From Geminicoccaceae bacterium (GTDB lineage Bacteria; Pseudomonadota; Alphaproteobacteria; Geminicoccales; Geminicoccaceae), in contig JANQPX010000030.1 in NCBI GenBank assembly GCA_028285265.1, forward strand, positions 761,793-825,792: DNA of 64,000 nt. Reading direction: 5' to 3'. Position 1 is the first letter of the stretch, and each line of letters begins with the position of its first letter. The notes under the pieces are model-generated. The model searched no databases and had not been told where the DNA came from. It saw nothing but the letters and a program-made list of their open reading frames with translations. The translations under genes and the position numbers were made by a program. Shown one piece after another: positions 20,842-30,027 of this stretch.

Positions 20842-22425
20842 TTGACTGTGAAGGAGCAGGTGATGGCGGATCTCAATGGGCGCCGGCGGGGTGGTAGGTC
20901 TGCGCGACGAGCGGAACGCGCAAAGCCACTTGCAGACACGATTAGGCCTGTTTGGCCTGGTTTAGAGGGCGGGCGCTACAAGCCGCTGGCCGACGTTGAC
21001 ATCCCAAAAATTCACCATGCGGCCCTTGACGTGCTCGAACAAGTTGGTTTCGCCGACGCTATTCCTTCCTGCGTTGAGACGACCACAGCGAAGGGAGCGT
21101 TCATCAATGAATATGGCCGTCTCTGCTTCCCACGTGCTTTGGTTGAAGACACAATCGCCAAAGCCGCGCGCCGCTTCCCCTTGGTGGGGCAGGATCCGAA
21201 GCACGATATGGAGCCCTATGGCAAGAGGGTCTATTTTGGCACGGCTGGCGCTGCTGTACATATTGTCGATGCAGCGAGTGGAGGTTATCGCGAGTCGACC
21301 CTCGAAGATCTCTATCGTATCGCGCGTCTGGTCGACAGCTTGGATCACATTCATTTCTTCCAGCGTTCTGTCATCGCGCGTGACATGACGGATCCGCGTG
21401 ATCTTGACATCAACACCTGTTATGCCGCCATCAAGGGCACGTCAAAGCATGTCGGCACAGCGTTTACCGTGCCTCAGCATGTCGAAGAGGCCCTTGCGAT
21501 GCTGCACTGTGTCGCTGGATCTGAGGCAGCCTGGCGCGCGAGACCTTTTGTCTCGATGTCGAATTGCTTTGTCGTGCCACCGATGAAGTTCGCAGCTGAT
21601 GCCTGCCGATGTCTGGAAGTGGGTGTGCAGGGTGGTATGCCTGTTCTGCTACTGGCAGCCGGGCAGGCGGGCGCGACCAGCCCGGCCTCGCTCGTCGGCG
21701 CTGTCGTGCAGCAAATTGCTGAAGTCTTGGGCGGCCTCGTTTATGTGAATTGCGTGAAGCCGGGCGCCCCAGCGATTTTCGGACCTTGGCCATTTGTATC
21801 CGATCTGAGAACCGGGGCAATGTCGGGTGGCTCTGGGGAACAAGCGCTTCTGATGGCGGCTTGTGCACAGATGGCCCATTATTATGACCTGACAGGCGGC
21901 GTCTGCGCTGGCATGACAGACAGCAAGGTCGCCGACGCCCAGTCTGGCTATGAGAAAGGTTACAACTATGCGCTCGTCGGGAATGCAGGTGCAAATCTCA
22001 TCTACGAGGCTGCCGGCATGCATGCCAGCCTACTAGGCTTCTGTTTGGAGAGTCTCGTCATCGACAATGATGCGATTGGCGCTACGCTCCGAACGCTTCG
22101 AGGCTTAGAGCTGAGTGATGAAGCTCTTTCGGTCGAGGTTATCCGTGACGCCTGTATTGGCGGCCCTGGCCATTTTCTCGAGAGCAAACAGACTCTCGGC
22201 CTCATGCAAAGCGCATATGTCTATCCAACGGTCGGAGACAGGACGAGCCCCAAGGAATGGGAGGAACAGGGCTCGACCGACGTGTTACAAAAGGCGATCG
22301 CCAGAACGGCCGATATATTGGCAGCTCATCACCCGAACCATATCAATGCCGACCTAGACCAATCCATCCGTGAACGTTTCCCTATCAAGCTACCATCGAA
22401 CTCTGCGCTGGATGGGACGGCGTGA
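20842..22425 (+). CDS. Trimethylamine methyltransferase (MttB) family protein, continuous ORF without an internal amber codon
   Basis: Family features HHAALDVLEQVGFADAIPSC, RVYFGTAGAAVHIVDA, GGVCAGMTDSKVADAQSGYEKGYN; C-terminal LGLMQSAYVYPTVGDRTSPKEWEEQG. Confidence 0.9.
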   Translation: MTVKEQVMADLNGRRRGGRSARRAERAKPLADTIRPVWPGLEGGRYKPLADVDIPKIHHAALDVLEQVGFADAIPSCVETTTAKGAFINEYGRLCFPRALVEDTIAKAARRFPLVGQDPKHDMEPYGKRVYFGTAGAAVHIVDAASGGYRESTLEDLYRIARLVDSLDHIHFFQRSVIARDMTDPRDLDINTCYAAIKGTSKHVGTAFTVPQHVEEALAMLHCVAGSEAAWRARPFVSMSNCFVVPPMKFAADACRCLEVGVQGGMPVLLLAAGQAGATSPASLVGAVVQQIAEVLGGLVYVNCVKPGAPAIFGPWPFVSDLRTGAMSGGSGEQALLMAACAQMAHYYDLTGGVCAGMTDSKVADAQSGYEKGYNYALVGNAGANLIYEAAGMHASLLGFCLESLVIDNDAIGATLRTLRGLELSDEALSVEVIRDACIGGPGHFLESKQTLGLMQSAYVYPTVGDRTSPKEWEEQGSTDVLQKAIARTADILAAHHPNHINADLDQSIRERFPIKLPSNSALDGTA

Positions 22426-22925
22426 CAGACTTCAGGGTACGGACGGCGCAGGTCAGTGATGAAGCTGAGGTCACATTGCTGCTTGAAGAATCGTACGGCA
22501 AGCTATTGCCCGCCGCTTATGGTGCAGAGCCTACCAAAGACCTCCTGCCGGTCATCGCGAGAGCTAAACCTGAGCTTCTAGCATCGACAACATATTATGT
22601 GGCTGCAAACGAGCAGGGGCACCTTGTCGGTGCTGGTGGTTGGACCAGAGAGAGGCCAGGCTCCGGCGAGGTTGAAGTCGGTGTCGGACATGTCCGCCAT
22701 GTCGCGACTCATCCGGATTGGACAGGGCGCGGTGTCGGCCGTGCCCTGATTGATCACATCGTGGGGCAAGCAAAGGCCAAGGGTGTTCAACGTCTCGAAT
22801 GTTACGCCAGCCTTAATGCTGTCGATTTTTATGTTCGTCTCGGCTTTATGCAGCTGCGATCGATCGATATTGCCGTTGGCAGCGATGCCGTCATGCCTTC
22901 TCTTTTGATGGAACGGATTCTTTGA
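22422..22925 (+). CDS. GNAT-family N-acetyltransferase
   Basis: HVRHVATHPDWTGRGVGRALIDHIVGQAKAKGVQRLECYASLNAVDFYVRLGF; GTG start overlapping the mttB stop. Confidence 0.92.
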   Translation: MTDFRVRTAQVSDEAEVTLLLEESYGKLLPAAYGAEPTKDLLPVIARAKPELLASTTYYVAANEQGHLVGAGGWTRERPGSGEVEVGVGHVRHVATHPDWTGRGVGRALIDHIVGQAKAKGVQRLECYASLNAVDFYVRLGFMQLRSIDIAVGSDAVMPSLLMERIL

Positions 22926-22927
22926 GC

Positions 22928-23698
22928 ATGACCTTCGATCTCCCCCCGATCATCGGCCATCGTGGCTCAGCGGGCTTGGCGCCTGAGAATACACTTGCAG
23001 GCATTCGTCGTGCCCATGAGGAAGGAGCACGCTGGGTCGAGTTCGACGTCAAGCTGACATATGATGGTATCCCGATCTTGATGCATGACGATCGGCTCGA
23101 CCGTACGACGGACGGCAGCGGAAATGTTGCAACAATAACCTACGATGATCTCCAGAAACTCGATGCCGGGGCTTGGTTTGCGCCGTCGTTTGCTGGCGAA
23201 CGGGTGCCGAGCCTGAAAGCAGCCTTGGATCTCTGCTTCGAGCTTGGCCTTGGCATCAATATGGAATTGAAACCTTGTCCCGGTCGAGCCAAGGAAACGG
23301 CCGACATAGCCCTGACGACGTTGGAGGATGTTTGGCCAAATCGTGCCAGCACGCCGCCCCCTTTGATTTCAAGTTTTGATAAGCGGGCATTGGCGGCAGC
23401 GGCGAGTTTGAGGCCTGACCTACCGCGTGGCTGCCTTGTAGGTCGAGTGCCGCTGACTTGGCGTACCGCCGTCGAGCGGTTCGGTTGTCGTACGCTCAAT
23501 GTGAGCGATCGCTGGATCCGCAAGGCGCATGTCGAAGCAGCACGCAAGCAAGGCATTCCTATTCTAGTTTATACGGTAAATGATCCCAATCGCGCGCGAG
23601 CCTTGCTGGAGATGGGGGTAACCTCGATCTTTACAGATCAGGTCGACGTCATGATGAGAACGTTGAGAGACGCGAACGGCGTTGAAAAAGTCAGTTAA
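22928..23698 (+). CDS. ugpQ: Glycerophosphodiester phosphodiesterase
   Basis: IGHRGSAGLAPENTLAGIRRAHEEGARWVEFDVKLTYDGIPILMHDDRLDRTTDGSG. Confidence 0.93.
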   Translation: MTFDLPPIIGHRGSAGLAPENTLAGIRRAHEEGARWVEFDVKLTYDGIPILMHDDRLDRTTDGSGNVATITYDDLQKLDAGAWFAPSFAGERVPSLKAALDLCFELGLGINMELKPCPGRAKETADIALTTLEDVWPNRASTPPPLISSFDKRALAAAASLRPDLPRGCLVGRVPLTWRTAVERFGCRTLNVSDRWIRKAHVEAARKQGIPILVYTVNDPNRARALLEMGVTSIFTDQVDVMMRTLRDANGVEKVS

Positions 23699-23769
23699 CA
23701 GCGCTCAAGCCTCAGACAGGACCTTGACACCTCTGACGAGCTCAATTACCTCATCGTAACGCTTTGAAT

Positions 23770-23846
23770 GCGGGTGTAGCTCAGTTGGTTAGAGCGCTGG
23801 CCTGTCACGCCAGAGGCCGCGGGTTCAAGTCCCGTCACTCGCGCCA
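23770..23846 (+). tRNA. tRNA-Asp (anticodon GTC)
   Basis: GCGGGTG acceptor pairs with CACTCGC, G discriminator, encoded CCA; anticodon loop CTGTCAC. Confidence 0.96.
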
Positions 23847-24083
23847 ATTTCTGAAACCATTTGATCTATACGCCTCTGATTCCCCATGTGAGTACTCTTC
23901 AGAAGCGCAGACGCGGCGATGCAGCCGTCGGCTGGCGAGAATTAGCGCTGCCGTAGGTCGCTTTGTTGTTGTCTGATAGCTTTCGATAACCGTTGTTTGG
24001 GGCTATGGTTCAATTCGTTAGTTTGAGGTTGGGGACGTTGAGACCACCGGCGTCTCCTTAAAACAGGATTGGGGGAACGTCGA

Positions 24084-25283
24084 ATGCGGAGTTATTGGCC
24101 CTTGTTGCTGGTCGGCCTTTTGGTTGTGGCCCCAGTTGAGGTGCCGCTTAATGCAGCGGAAGAGAGCCCTTCCGAGCAGGCCAACAAAGGTACCGTCGGC
24201 ATTATGACGGGGGAGTTTGGTGGTTCCGACGTTCGCATCGCCGCTGATCTGACAGCAGTGCTTGATGAAGGTGACCTCCTTCGCGTGCTCTCACTCCTCG
24301 GACAGGGATCCCTTAAGAATATTAATGACATGCTGTATCTGCGCGGCATTGATATGGCGATTGTCCAGGCGGATGTACTGTCCTTTATCAAACAGCAACA
24401 GCTGTATTCGCGTATCGACCAAAAGCTTAACTACGTCACGAAGCTTTATGGTGAAGAGCTTCATGTTCTCGCGCAGCGAAACATTGCGTCGATCGCCGAC
24501 TTACAGGGCAGAAAAGTCAATTTTGTCAGTGACGCCAGTGGCAACTATGTCACCGGACAACTTCTTTTCGAGGCGTTTGGCGTCACAGTCGAGCCAGTTT
24601 TTGTTGATACGGCCTTAGCCATCGAACTGATGCGGAAGGGTGAAATCGATGCGACCGTACTGGTTACCGGCAAGCCAGCCGCTCCGATAAGGGCTGTTCG
24701 ATCGCAGGATAATCTGCACCTGTTGCCGGTGCCTACAGCCGAAATCTACGATCCCTATCGGCAAGTCGAACTTGTCGCGACTGACTACCCTAATCTGATC
24801 GAGCCCGGTGGATCGATAGAGACGATTGCCGTCGATTCCGTTTTGATGGTTTATAATTGGCAAAGTGATCATTGGCGCTATGCAAAAGTCGCTCGTTTCG
24901 TCGACGCTTTTCTCGGCCGCTTTGAGGAGTTTCTGCAGTCTCCACGAGATGCAAAATGGAGTGAAGTCGATCTCGGTGCAGACCTTGAGGGCTGGAGCCG
25001 GTTTCCACCCGTTGAGAATTGGCTGAGGGACAATCCGGTGTCACGGTCGTCAGCTGTCGCTAACGCGCCTGCTTCTTCAGCGACGTCGAATCAAGAGACG
25101 GCTTTGGCACAGAACCCCAGTCTTCGTCGCGACTTTCGCGAATTCTTGGATGAACAGACAACGCAAATCGATCCGGCGGCGTTGAATCAGTTAGACCGGC
25201 AAGAGTTGTTCGAGCGTTTTCTCATTTGGCAACGAGAGCGTGCTGTTCAGGGGCGGGGCCAAGCGAAGACGCCGACCTTCTAA
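24084..25283 (+). CDS. TAXI-family TRAP transporter solute-binding protein
   Basis: Signal peptide, GTVGIMTGEFGGSDVRIAADL, then periplasmic-binding fold (MAIVQADVLSF...LQGRKVNFVSDASGNYVTGQLLFEAFGV). Confidence 0.75.
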   Translation: MRSYWPLLLVGLLVVAPVEVPLNAAEESPSEQANKGTVGIMTGEFGGSDVRIAADLTAVLDEGDLLRVLSLLGQGSLKNINDMLYLRGIDMAIVQADVLSFIKQQQLYSRIDQKLNYVTKLYGEELHVLAQRNIASIADLQGRKVNFVSDASGNYVTGQLLFEAFGVTVEPVFVDTALAIELMRKGEIDATVLVTGKPAAPIRAVRSQDNLHLLPVPTAEIYDPYRQVELVATDYPNLIEPGGSIETIAVDSVLMVYNWQSDHWRYAKVARFVDAFLGRFEEFLQSPRDAKWSEVDLGADLEGWSRFPPVENWLRDNPVSRSSAVANAPASSATSNQETALAQNPSLRRDFREFLDEQTTQIDPAALNQLDRQELFERFLIWQRERAVQGRGQAKTPTF

Positions 25284-25495
25284 TCTGTTCACCTCAATAA
25301 GAGCCTCGTGCTGCGCGCAGCCCGAGAGCCGCTGGCGGTACCACGTCTGAAAGTGGTCTTTCATCGGGTGACGCCAGCCGTTGAGGGGGACAACCGGATT
25401 TGGCTAAGATTCTTTACCGAGATGACGTCATGGATGACCGACGGGATCTCATACCAACAAGCAGTTAGACGGCTTTAGGGCAGAACGGAACGTCG

Positions 25496-26569
25496 ATGAA
25501 TTGGGTGGAAGTCATGGTACAGAATAGGCCTGATGTCACATCAGTGAAGTCAGTGATTTCAAGGGTGTTGGCAGGCTCACTGTTAACGGCTGCTTTCGTC
25601 ATGAGCGAGCCAGCTTCCGCCGCTGGACCGGACGGCTTTCCCGATCGGCCGATAACACTATTCGTGCCTTATGGTGAGGGTGGGGGATCAGACCAGCTTA
25701 GCCGTACGATGGCGGAGAGCATTCAGGCGATCGAACCGATTGCGTTCGATGTGCAAAACCGACCAGGGCAGGCGGGTCAGAAGGTCATACCCGAGTTCAT
25801 GGAGACTCCATCGGACGGATACACCGTCATTCAGCATATCGACGATGCGGTCTCTGCCTACGCTGCCGGCAGTATTCCGGAGAATCCGGCTGAAGACTGG
25901 ATTCCACTCGCCATGGTGCAGATCACTTTTTCGCAGCTCTATATTCGCGGCGATGATCCACGGTTCAGCGATTGGAATAGCTTTCTCGACTATGCGCGAG
26001 CCAATCCCAATGAGCTCGTGATCGCGAATGTTTCCTATGATGGCTCGATGGAGCGGGTGAACATGCAGCGGCTCGAACGGGCCCTAGGATTTGAGGTTCG
26101 CCAGGTGAGCTTCGACAAACCTAAGGAGCGATATGAGGCACTCCTTTACGGTCGGGTCGATTTATTGTTCGAACAGCCGGGGGATGTGAGCAAATATCTG
26201 GACTCGTCGGAGATGAAGCCGATCCTGACATTCTTCTCGGAACGCCCAGACGCGTTTGCTGACGTGCCTACTCACCGTGATGTTGGGGCTGACTTTGACT
26301 CATTGCTTCGATTCCGCGGGTTTTATGTCAAGGACGGAACTGACCCCGACATCGTCAGCTATCTCGAAGATGTGTTCCGAGCAGGGTTCGAGAGTCAGGC
26401 ATTTCAAGAGTTTAATCGCAAGAAATACATGCATTTGATCGACAGCTATCGTGATCGCGAAGAGTCGATTGGATTGATTGACGAGACCGTCACGCAGTAT
26501 CAAGCGACCTATCAAGACATGCTCTATGAAGTGCTGCAGGACTACATTAAAGAAGGCGGCGAATCCTAA
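25496..26569 (+). CDS. Tripartite tricarboxylate transporter (TctC/Bug) substrate-binding protein
   Basis: GFPDRPITLFVPYGEGGGSDQLSRTMAESI, FDVQNRPGQAGQKV, NELVIANVSYDGSME typical of the Bug family. Confidence 0.85.
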   Translation: MNWVEVMVQNRPDVTSVKSVISRVLAGSLLTAAFVMSEPASAAGPDGFPDRPITLFVPYGEGGGSDQLSRTMAESIQAIEPIAFDVQNRPGQAGQKVIPEFMETPSDGYTVIQHIDDAVSAYAAGSIPENPAEDWIPLAMVQITFSQLYIRGDDPRFSDWNSFLDYARANPNELVIANVSYDGSMERVNMQRLERALGFEVRQVSFDKPKERYEALLYGRVDLLFEQPGDVSKYLDSSEMKPILTFFSERPDAFADVPTHRDVGADFDSLLRFRGFYVKDGTDPDIVSYLEDVFRAGFESQAFQEFNRKKYMHLIDSYRDREESIGLIDETVTQYQATYQDMLYEVLQDYIKEGGES

Positions 26570-26606
26570 ACCAAAACGCCTCCACCGCAACGTTTGCGGA
26601 CGGATT

Positions 26607-26641
26607 CTTAGGGGGCTCTCCCTAAGATGCGAAGCGCTTCG
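26607..26641. repeat. Inverted-repeat pair: CTTAGGG-GGCTCT-CCCTAAG and palindrome CGAAGCGCTTCG
   Basis: Direct reading; 38 bp downstream of the TctC-like stop codon. Confidence 0.5.
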
Positions 26642-27057
26642 AATTGAGTTCGTTTTGCGCGTCACCTTCGGAGTCTCGCTAGGCTTTGAGCAAGATCGAT
26701 AAGCCCATCGGACACGTTCTCGAGGTGAGCAGGCGCTTCTGCACGCGATCATGCCTGATGGCCTCTCGAAACCGATCGCCAGCTACACGCTCGACGCTGC
26801 ATTGGGCGTCTCTACAATGAATATCGTGGACGGCTTCGCCGCCAGCATCGTCGGCCAACGCGCCATCTCTTCAGCTCGAAGGTTTTGGCTCGGCGTCATC
26901 TGCCCCCGATAAGCGTGGGAATGCCACACGTCTGCAATATCCATCCCAATGTCTAAACGGCCAGGTGGCAGCGCTTAGACCTGATCCGACCTCGGATCAC
27001 CATCAATCCGTCTTGAGCCCAGACCTTTCCCTGCCAAATCGGCACGACGCATCCTGG

Positions 27058-29652
27058 CTAAGCGACCTCGACCGTCGTTTCCATTTCTGGAGCTGTGACA
27101 TGCTTGGACGGCTCTTCAGATACGGATGTTGCCGCACGGTCGTTGGCGTCGCTCTCTTTGGTGTTGCCATGGGTTTCATTGTTGAGCTCTTCCAGGCGCC
27201 CTTGGGTTTCGATCACATGACGATCGATGTCCGAGGCAGAATTGGAGGAGCGGTCAGCCAATTCGCGAACTTCGACGGCAACGACGGCGAAGCCTTTGCC
27301 AGCTTCGCCGGCGCGAGCAGCCTCAACTGAAGCGTTGATCGCTAGCAGCTGAGTCTGCTTCGAGATCGCGCCGATATCCGTTGCGATACGGCTGATCTGA
27401 TCGAGCACGGATGCGGTGAATTTTCGCGATTCGTCGAGGGCGGCGCGTTTGGCCGTGACGTCTGATCCATACATGATGACGCTGCCCAGCTCTCCACGAT
27501 AATCGTTGACTGGCTGGAAAGAGGCGCTGAACCAAATTGGCTCTTGTCCCTCTTGAGAAATCTCAATCTCGCGTGAGACGTAGCCACCTTTCAAGATGTT
27601 GTCGACTTCTTGGGCGTTAAGGATCGCGCGTAAGGCCAAATGCTTCAATGAAGACAGCTCATCAGTCTGACTAATGCCGAGAATCTGACGGCCGAAGCTG
27701 TTGATCGAACGCAAACCACCGCCTTCATCCCACTCAAACATGACGTTTGAGGATTCGATCGCAGAGATGCGTGCAGACTGCTGCATGGCTGCCTGCTTTG
27801 TCTCGGTTACGTTGGCCTGAATCGAGACGAAATGTCTGAGCTTACCGGCGCCGTCAAAGACGGGATTGATTGAAAGTGAGATCCAATACGGCTCGCCAGC
27901 TTTGGTGTAGTTTAAGATCTCTTCGTAAAACGGCTCTTGCTCATGGAGCTTTGTGCGGATACGCGCGATTGTTCCCTTATCTGTATGGCGTCCCTGTAGA
28001 AGCTCGCCGGGCTTTCGGCCGATGACCTCCTCGGTGCTATAACCCGTCAGTCGAGTGAAGCCAGCATTGGCATACTCTGTCTTGCCGCTGGGGTCCGCGA
28101 TAATGACGGAGTTGTCGGTTTCATCGGCGACCAATGATAGAAGGCGCATCCGCTCGCGATTGGCGACTTCCTCGGTCACGTCTTTGACAAAGGCGGTATA
28201 GGTAATTTTGCCGTCGATCTCGACCTTGGAGAGTGAGAGCGCGCCGGTGAGGCGATCACCATCGATCCTCTCGATTTCGACCTCACGGCTGGTGCCAACG
28301 ATCTTATCCTGTGCTGTGCGTCGGTTAGCATTGACAAAGCCGTCGTGATTGGACTGCATCCGCTTAGGAACGAGCATCTTCACGTTCTTTCCGACGACGT
28401 CTTCGCGTCGGTATCCCCAGAGACGCTCTGCGGCGGCGTTGAAGAAGGTTATGTTGTTGTGCTCATCGATGGAGACGACGGCGTCGAGGGCCTGTTCAAG
28501 CGTTTGATTGATACTTTCCTGAGCATTTCGCTGTGCGCTGATGTCTTTAACGAAGGCGGTATAGGTGATGCTGTTGCCAGTCTTTACCTTGGAAAGCGCG
28601 AGGTTGACCCAGACGGAAGAGCCGTCTTTACGCACGAGTTCGAGGTCCCGACTGGTACCAACGATTTTGTCTTGTCCTGTCCGGCGATTGGCATTGACCA
28701 GGTCGTCATGGCCGGCTTGAAATTGGCTTGGGACGAGCATGCGCACATTGTTGCCTATGACCTCGGCGCGCTGGTAGCCCCAAAGGTGTTCGGCTGCAGC
28801 GTTAAAGAAGGTTACATTGTTGTGCTCGTCGATGGAGACGACAGCGTCGACCGCCTGCTCCAGGGTTTGGTTAATGCGTTCTTGGGCGTTTCGCTGCTCG
28901 CTGATGTCTTTTACAAAGGCCGTGTAGGTAATGGCGTTGCCGATTTTCACCTTGGACAGCGCAAGGTTGACCCAGACGATAGAACCGTCCCTGCGGACGA
29001 GTTCGAGATCACGGCTGGTGCCGACTATTTTATCCTGTCCCGTCCGTCGGTTAGCGTCGACCAGGCCGTCATGGCCCGCTTGAACCTGGCTAGGGACGAG
29101 CATGCGGACATTGTTGCCCATGACCTCGTCGCTCCTGTATCCCCAAAGACGCTCGGCAGCGGGATTGAAAAAGGTCACGTTATTCGATTCATCAATCGAA
29201 ACGACGGCGTCGACGGCCTGCTCGAGTGTCTGATTGATGCGCTCCCGCGCATCGCGCTCAGAAGAGATATCGCGAACGAACGCGGCGTAGCCGTATGACA
29301 GGCCCATGCGGGTCTTGGAGAGCGCGAGGCTAACCCAAACTGTAGAACCGTCTCGCCGTGTCAGCTCGAGTTCTCGGTTGGTGCCAACAATTTTGTCCTG
29401 CCCAGTGCGTCGATTGGCTTCGACCAATTCATCATGGCCAGCCTGGAACTGGCTTGGAACGAGCATCTTGACGTTTTTGCCAATGACCTCTTGACGTGTA
29501 TATCCCCAGAGCTTTTCCGCCGCGTCGTTAAAGTAGGTGATGCGGTTCCGCGTGTTGATGATCACGACAGCGTCAAGCGCCTGGTCAAGCGTCTTTTTCA
29601 GCATTCGACCAGACGCGCGATGTAAAAGCCAATTTATCATCTTGATATCCAA
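27058..29652 (-). CDS. Multi-PAS sensor protein with short C-terminal methyl-accepting chemotaxis-like signalling region
   Basis: Four near-identical PAS units, two divergent PAS units, then [48 protein letters not shown]. Confidence 0.88.
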   Translation of the reverse strand: MDIKMINWLLHRASGRMLKKTLDQALDAVVIINTRNRITYFNDAAEKLWGYTRQEVIGKNVKMLVPSQFQAGHDELVEANRRTGQDKIVGTNRELELTRRDGSTVWVSLALSKTRMGLSYGYAAFVRDISSERDARERINQTLEQAVDAVVSIDESNNVTFFNPAAERLWGYRSDEVMGNNVRMLVPSQVQAGHDGLVDANRRTGQDKIVGTSRDLELVRRDGSIVWVNLALSKVKIGNAITYTAFVKDISEQRNAQERINQTLEQAVDAVVSIDEHNNVTFFNAAAEHLWGYQRAEVIGNNVRMLVPSQFQAGHDDLVNANRRTGQDKIVGTSRDLELVRKDGSSVWVNLALSKVKTGNSITYTAFVKDISAQRNAQESINQTLEQALDAVVSIDEHNNITFFNAAAERLWGYRREDVVGKNVKMLVPKRMQSNHDGFVNANRRTAQDKIVGTSREVEIERIDGDRLTGALSLSKVEIDGKITYTAFVKDVTEEVANRERMRLLSLVADETDNSVIIADPSGKTEYANAGFTRLTGYSTEEVIGRKPGELLQGRHTDKGTIARIRTKLHEQEPFYEEILNYTKAGEPYWISLSINPVFDGAGKLRHFVSIQANVTETKQAAMQQSARISAIESSNVMFEWDEGGGLRSINSFGRQILGISQTDELSSLKHLALRAILNAQEVDNILKGGYVSREIEISQEGQEPIWFSASFQPVNDYRGELGSVIMYGSDVTAKRAALDESRKFTASVLDQISRIATDIGAISKQTQLLAINASVEAARAGEAGKGFAVVAVEVRELADRSSNSASDIDRHVIETQGRLEELNNETHGNTKESDANDRAATSVSEEPSKHVTAPEMETTVEVA
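28147..29598 (-). repeat. Four tandem in-frame PAS-coding repeats, 363 bp (121 aa) each
   Basis: Repeated consensus [31 protein letters not shown]...[48 protein letters not shown]. Confidence 0.92.
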
Positions 29653-29768
29653 CCGCCGTGATTAGTTGGCGTTACGAATATCAGTCAACACTGAAGACGG
29701 AGTTAAGTGCGCTGAAGAACGGGGCAGTTGAGCTAAACTTGCCAAATGACTCGTCAACAAAGAGCTTG

Positions 29769-29855
29769 TGGTGCGGACGGCGGGACTCGAACCCGCACGG
29801 GCTATCGCCCTCCAGATTTTAAGTCTGGTATGTCTACCAGTTCCATCACGTCCGC
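29769..29855 (-). tRNA. tRNA-Leu (anticodon TAA)
   Basis: Minus strand gcggacgtgatggaa...cagacttaaaatctgg...gggttcgagtcccgccgtccgcacca; long variable arm and encoded CCA. Confidence 0.95.
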
Positions 29856-30027
29856 GCCGGCGACCGATCCATCCTCAGACTCGTTTCGTCCGGGGTGATT
29901 TCGCTGCTGAAGTGGGATACGGGATTTCTAGCGTCGGGGCAATGCGAAGCTTCGCGTCGAGACGCGCTTGTTGCGAAACTTCTTTGTTGGAAGGCTGCTT
30001 TTTTGGCCTTGGCTTACCGAACCGCGC

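Noticed and set aside
20842-22425. Pyrrolysine-containing MttB
   Set aside because: The ORF is continuous with no internal TAG and ends in TGA, so it is a Pyl-independent family member.
23764-23976. 70-aa ORF MNAGVAQLVRALACHARGRGFKSRHS
   Set aside because: Translation of tRNA-Asp and flank; a common spurious annotation.
28345-29298. 317-aa + strand ORF with internal repeats
   Set aside because: Shadow of the tandem PAS repeats on the opposite strand; repetition simply mirrors the real gene.
27058-29652. LOV photoreceptor domain in the fifth PAS unit
   Set aside because: The region reads [10 protein letters not shown] instead of the LOV GXNCRFLQ motif; the photoactive Cys is missing.
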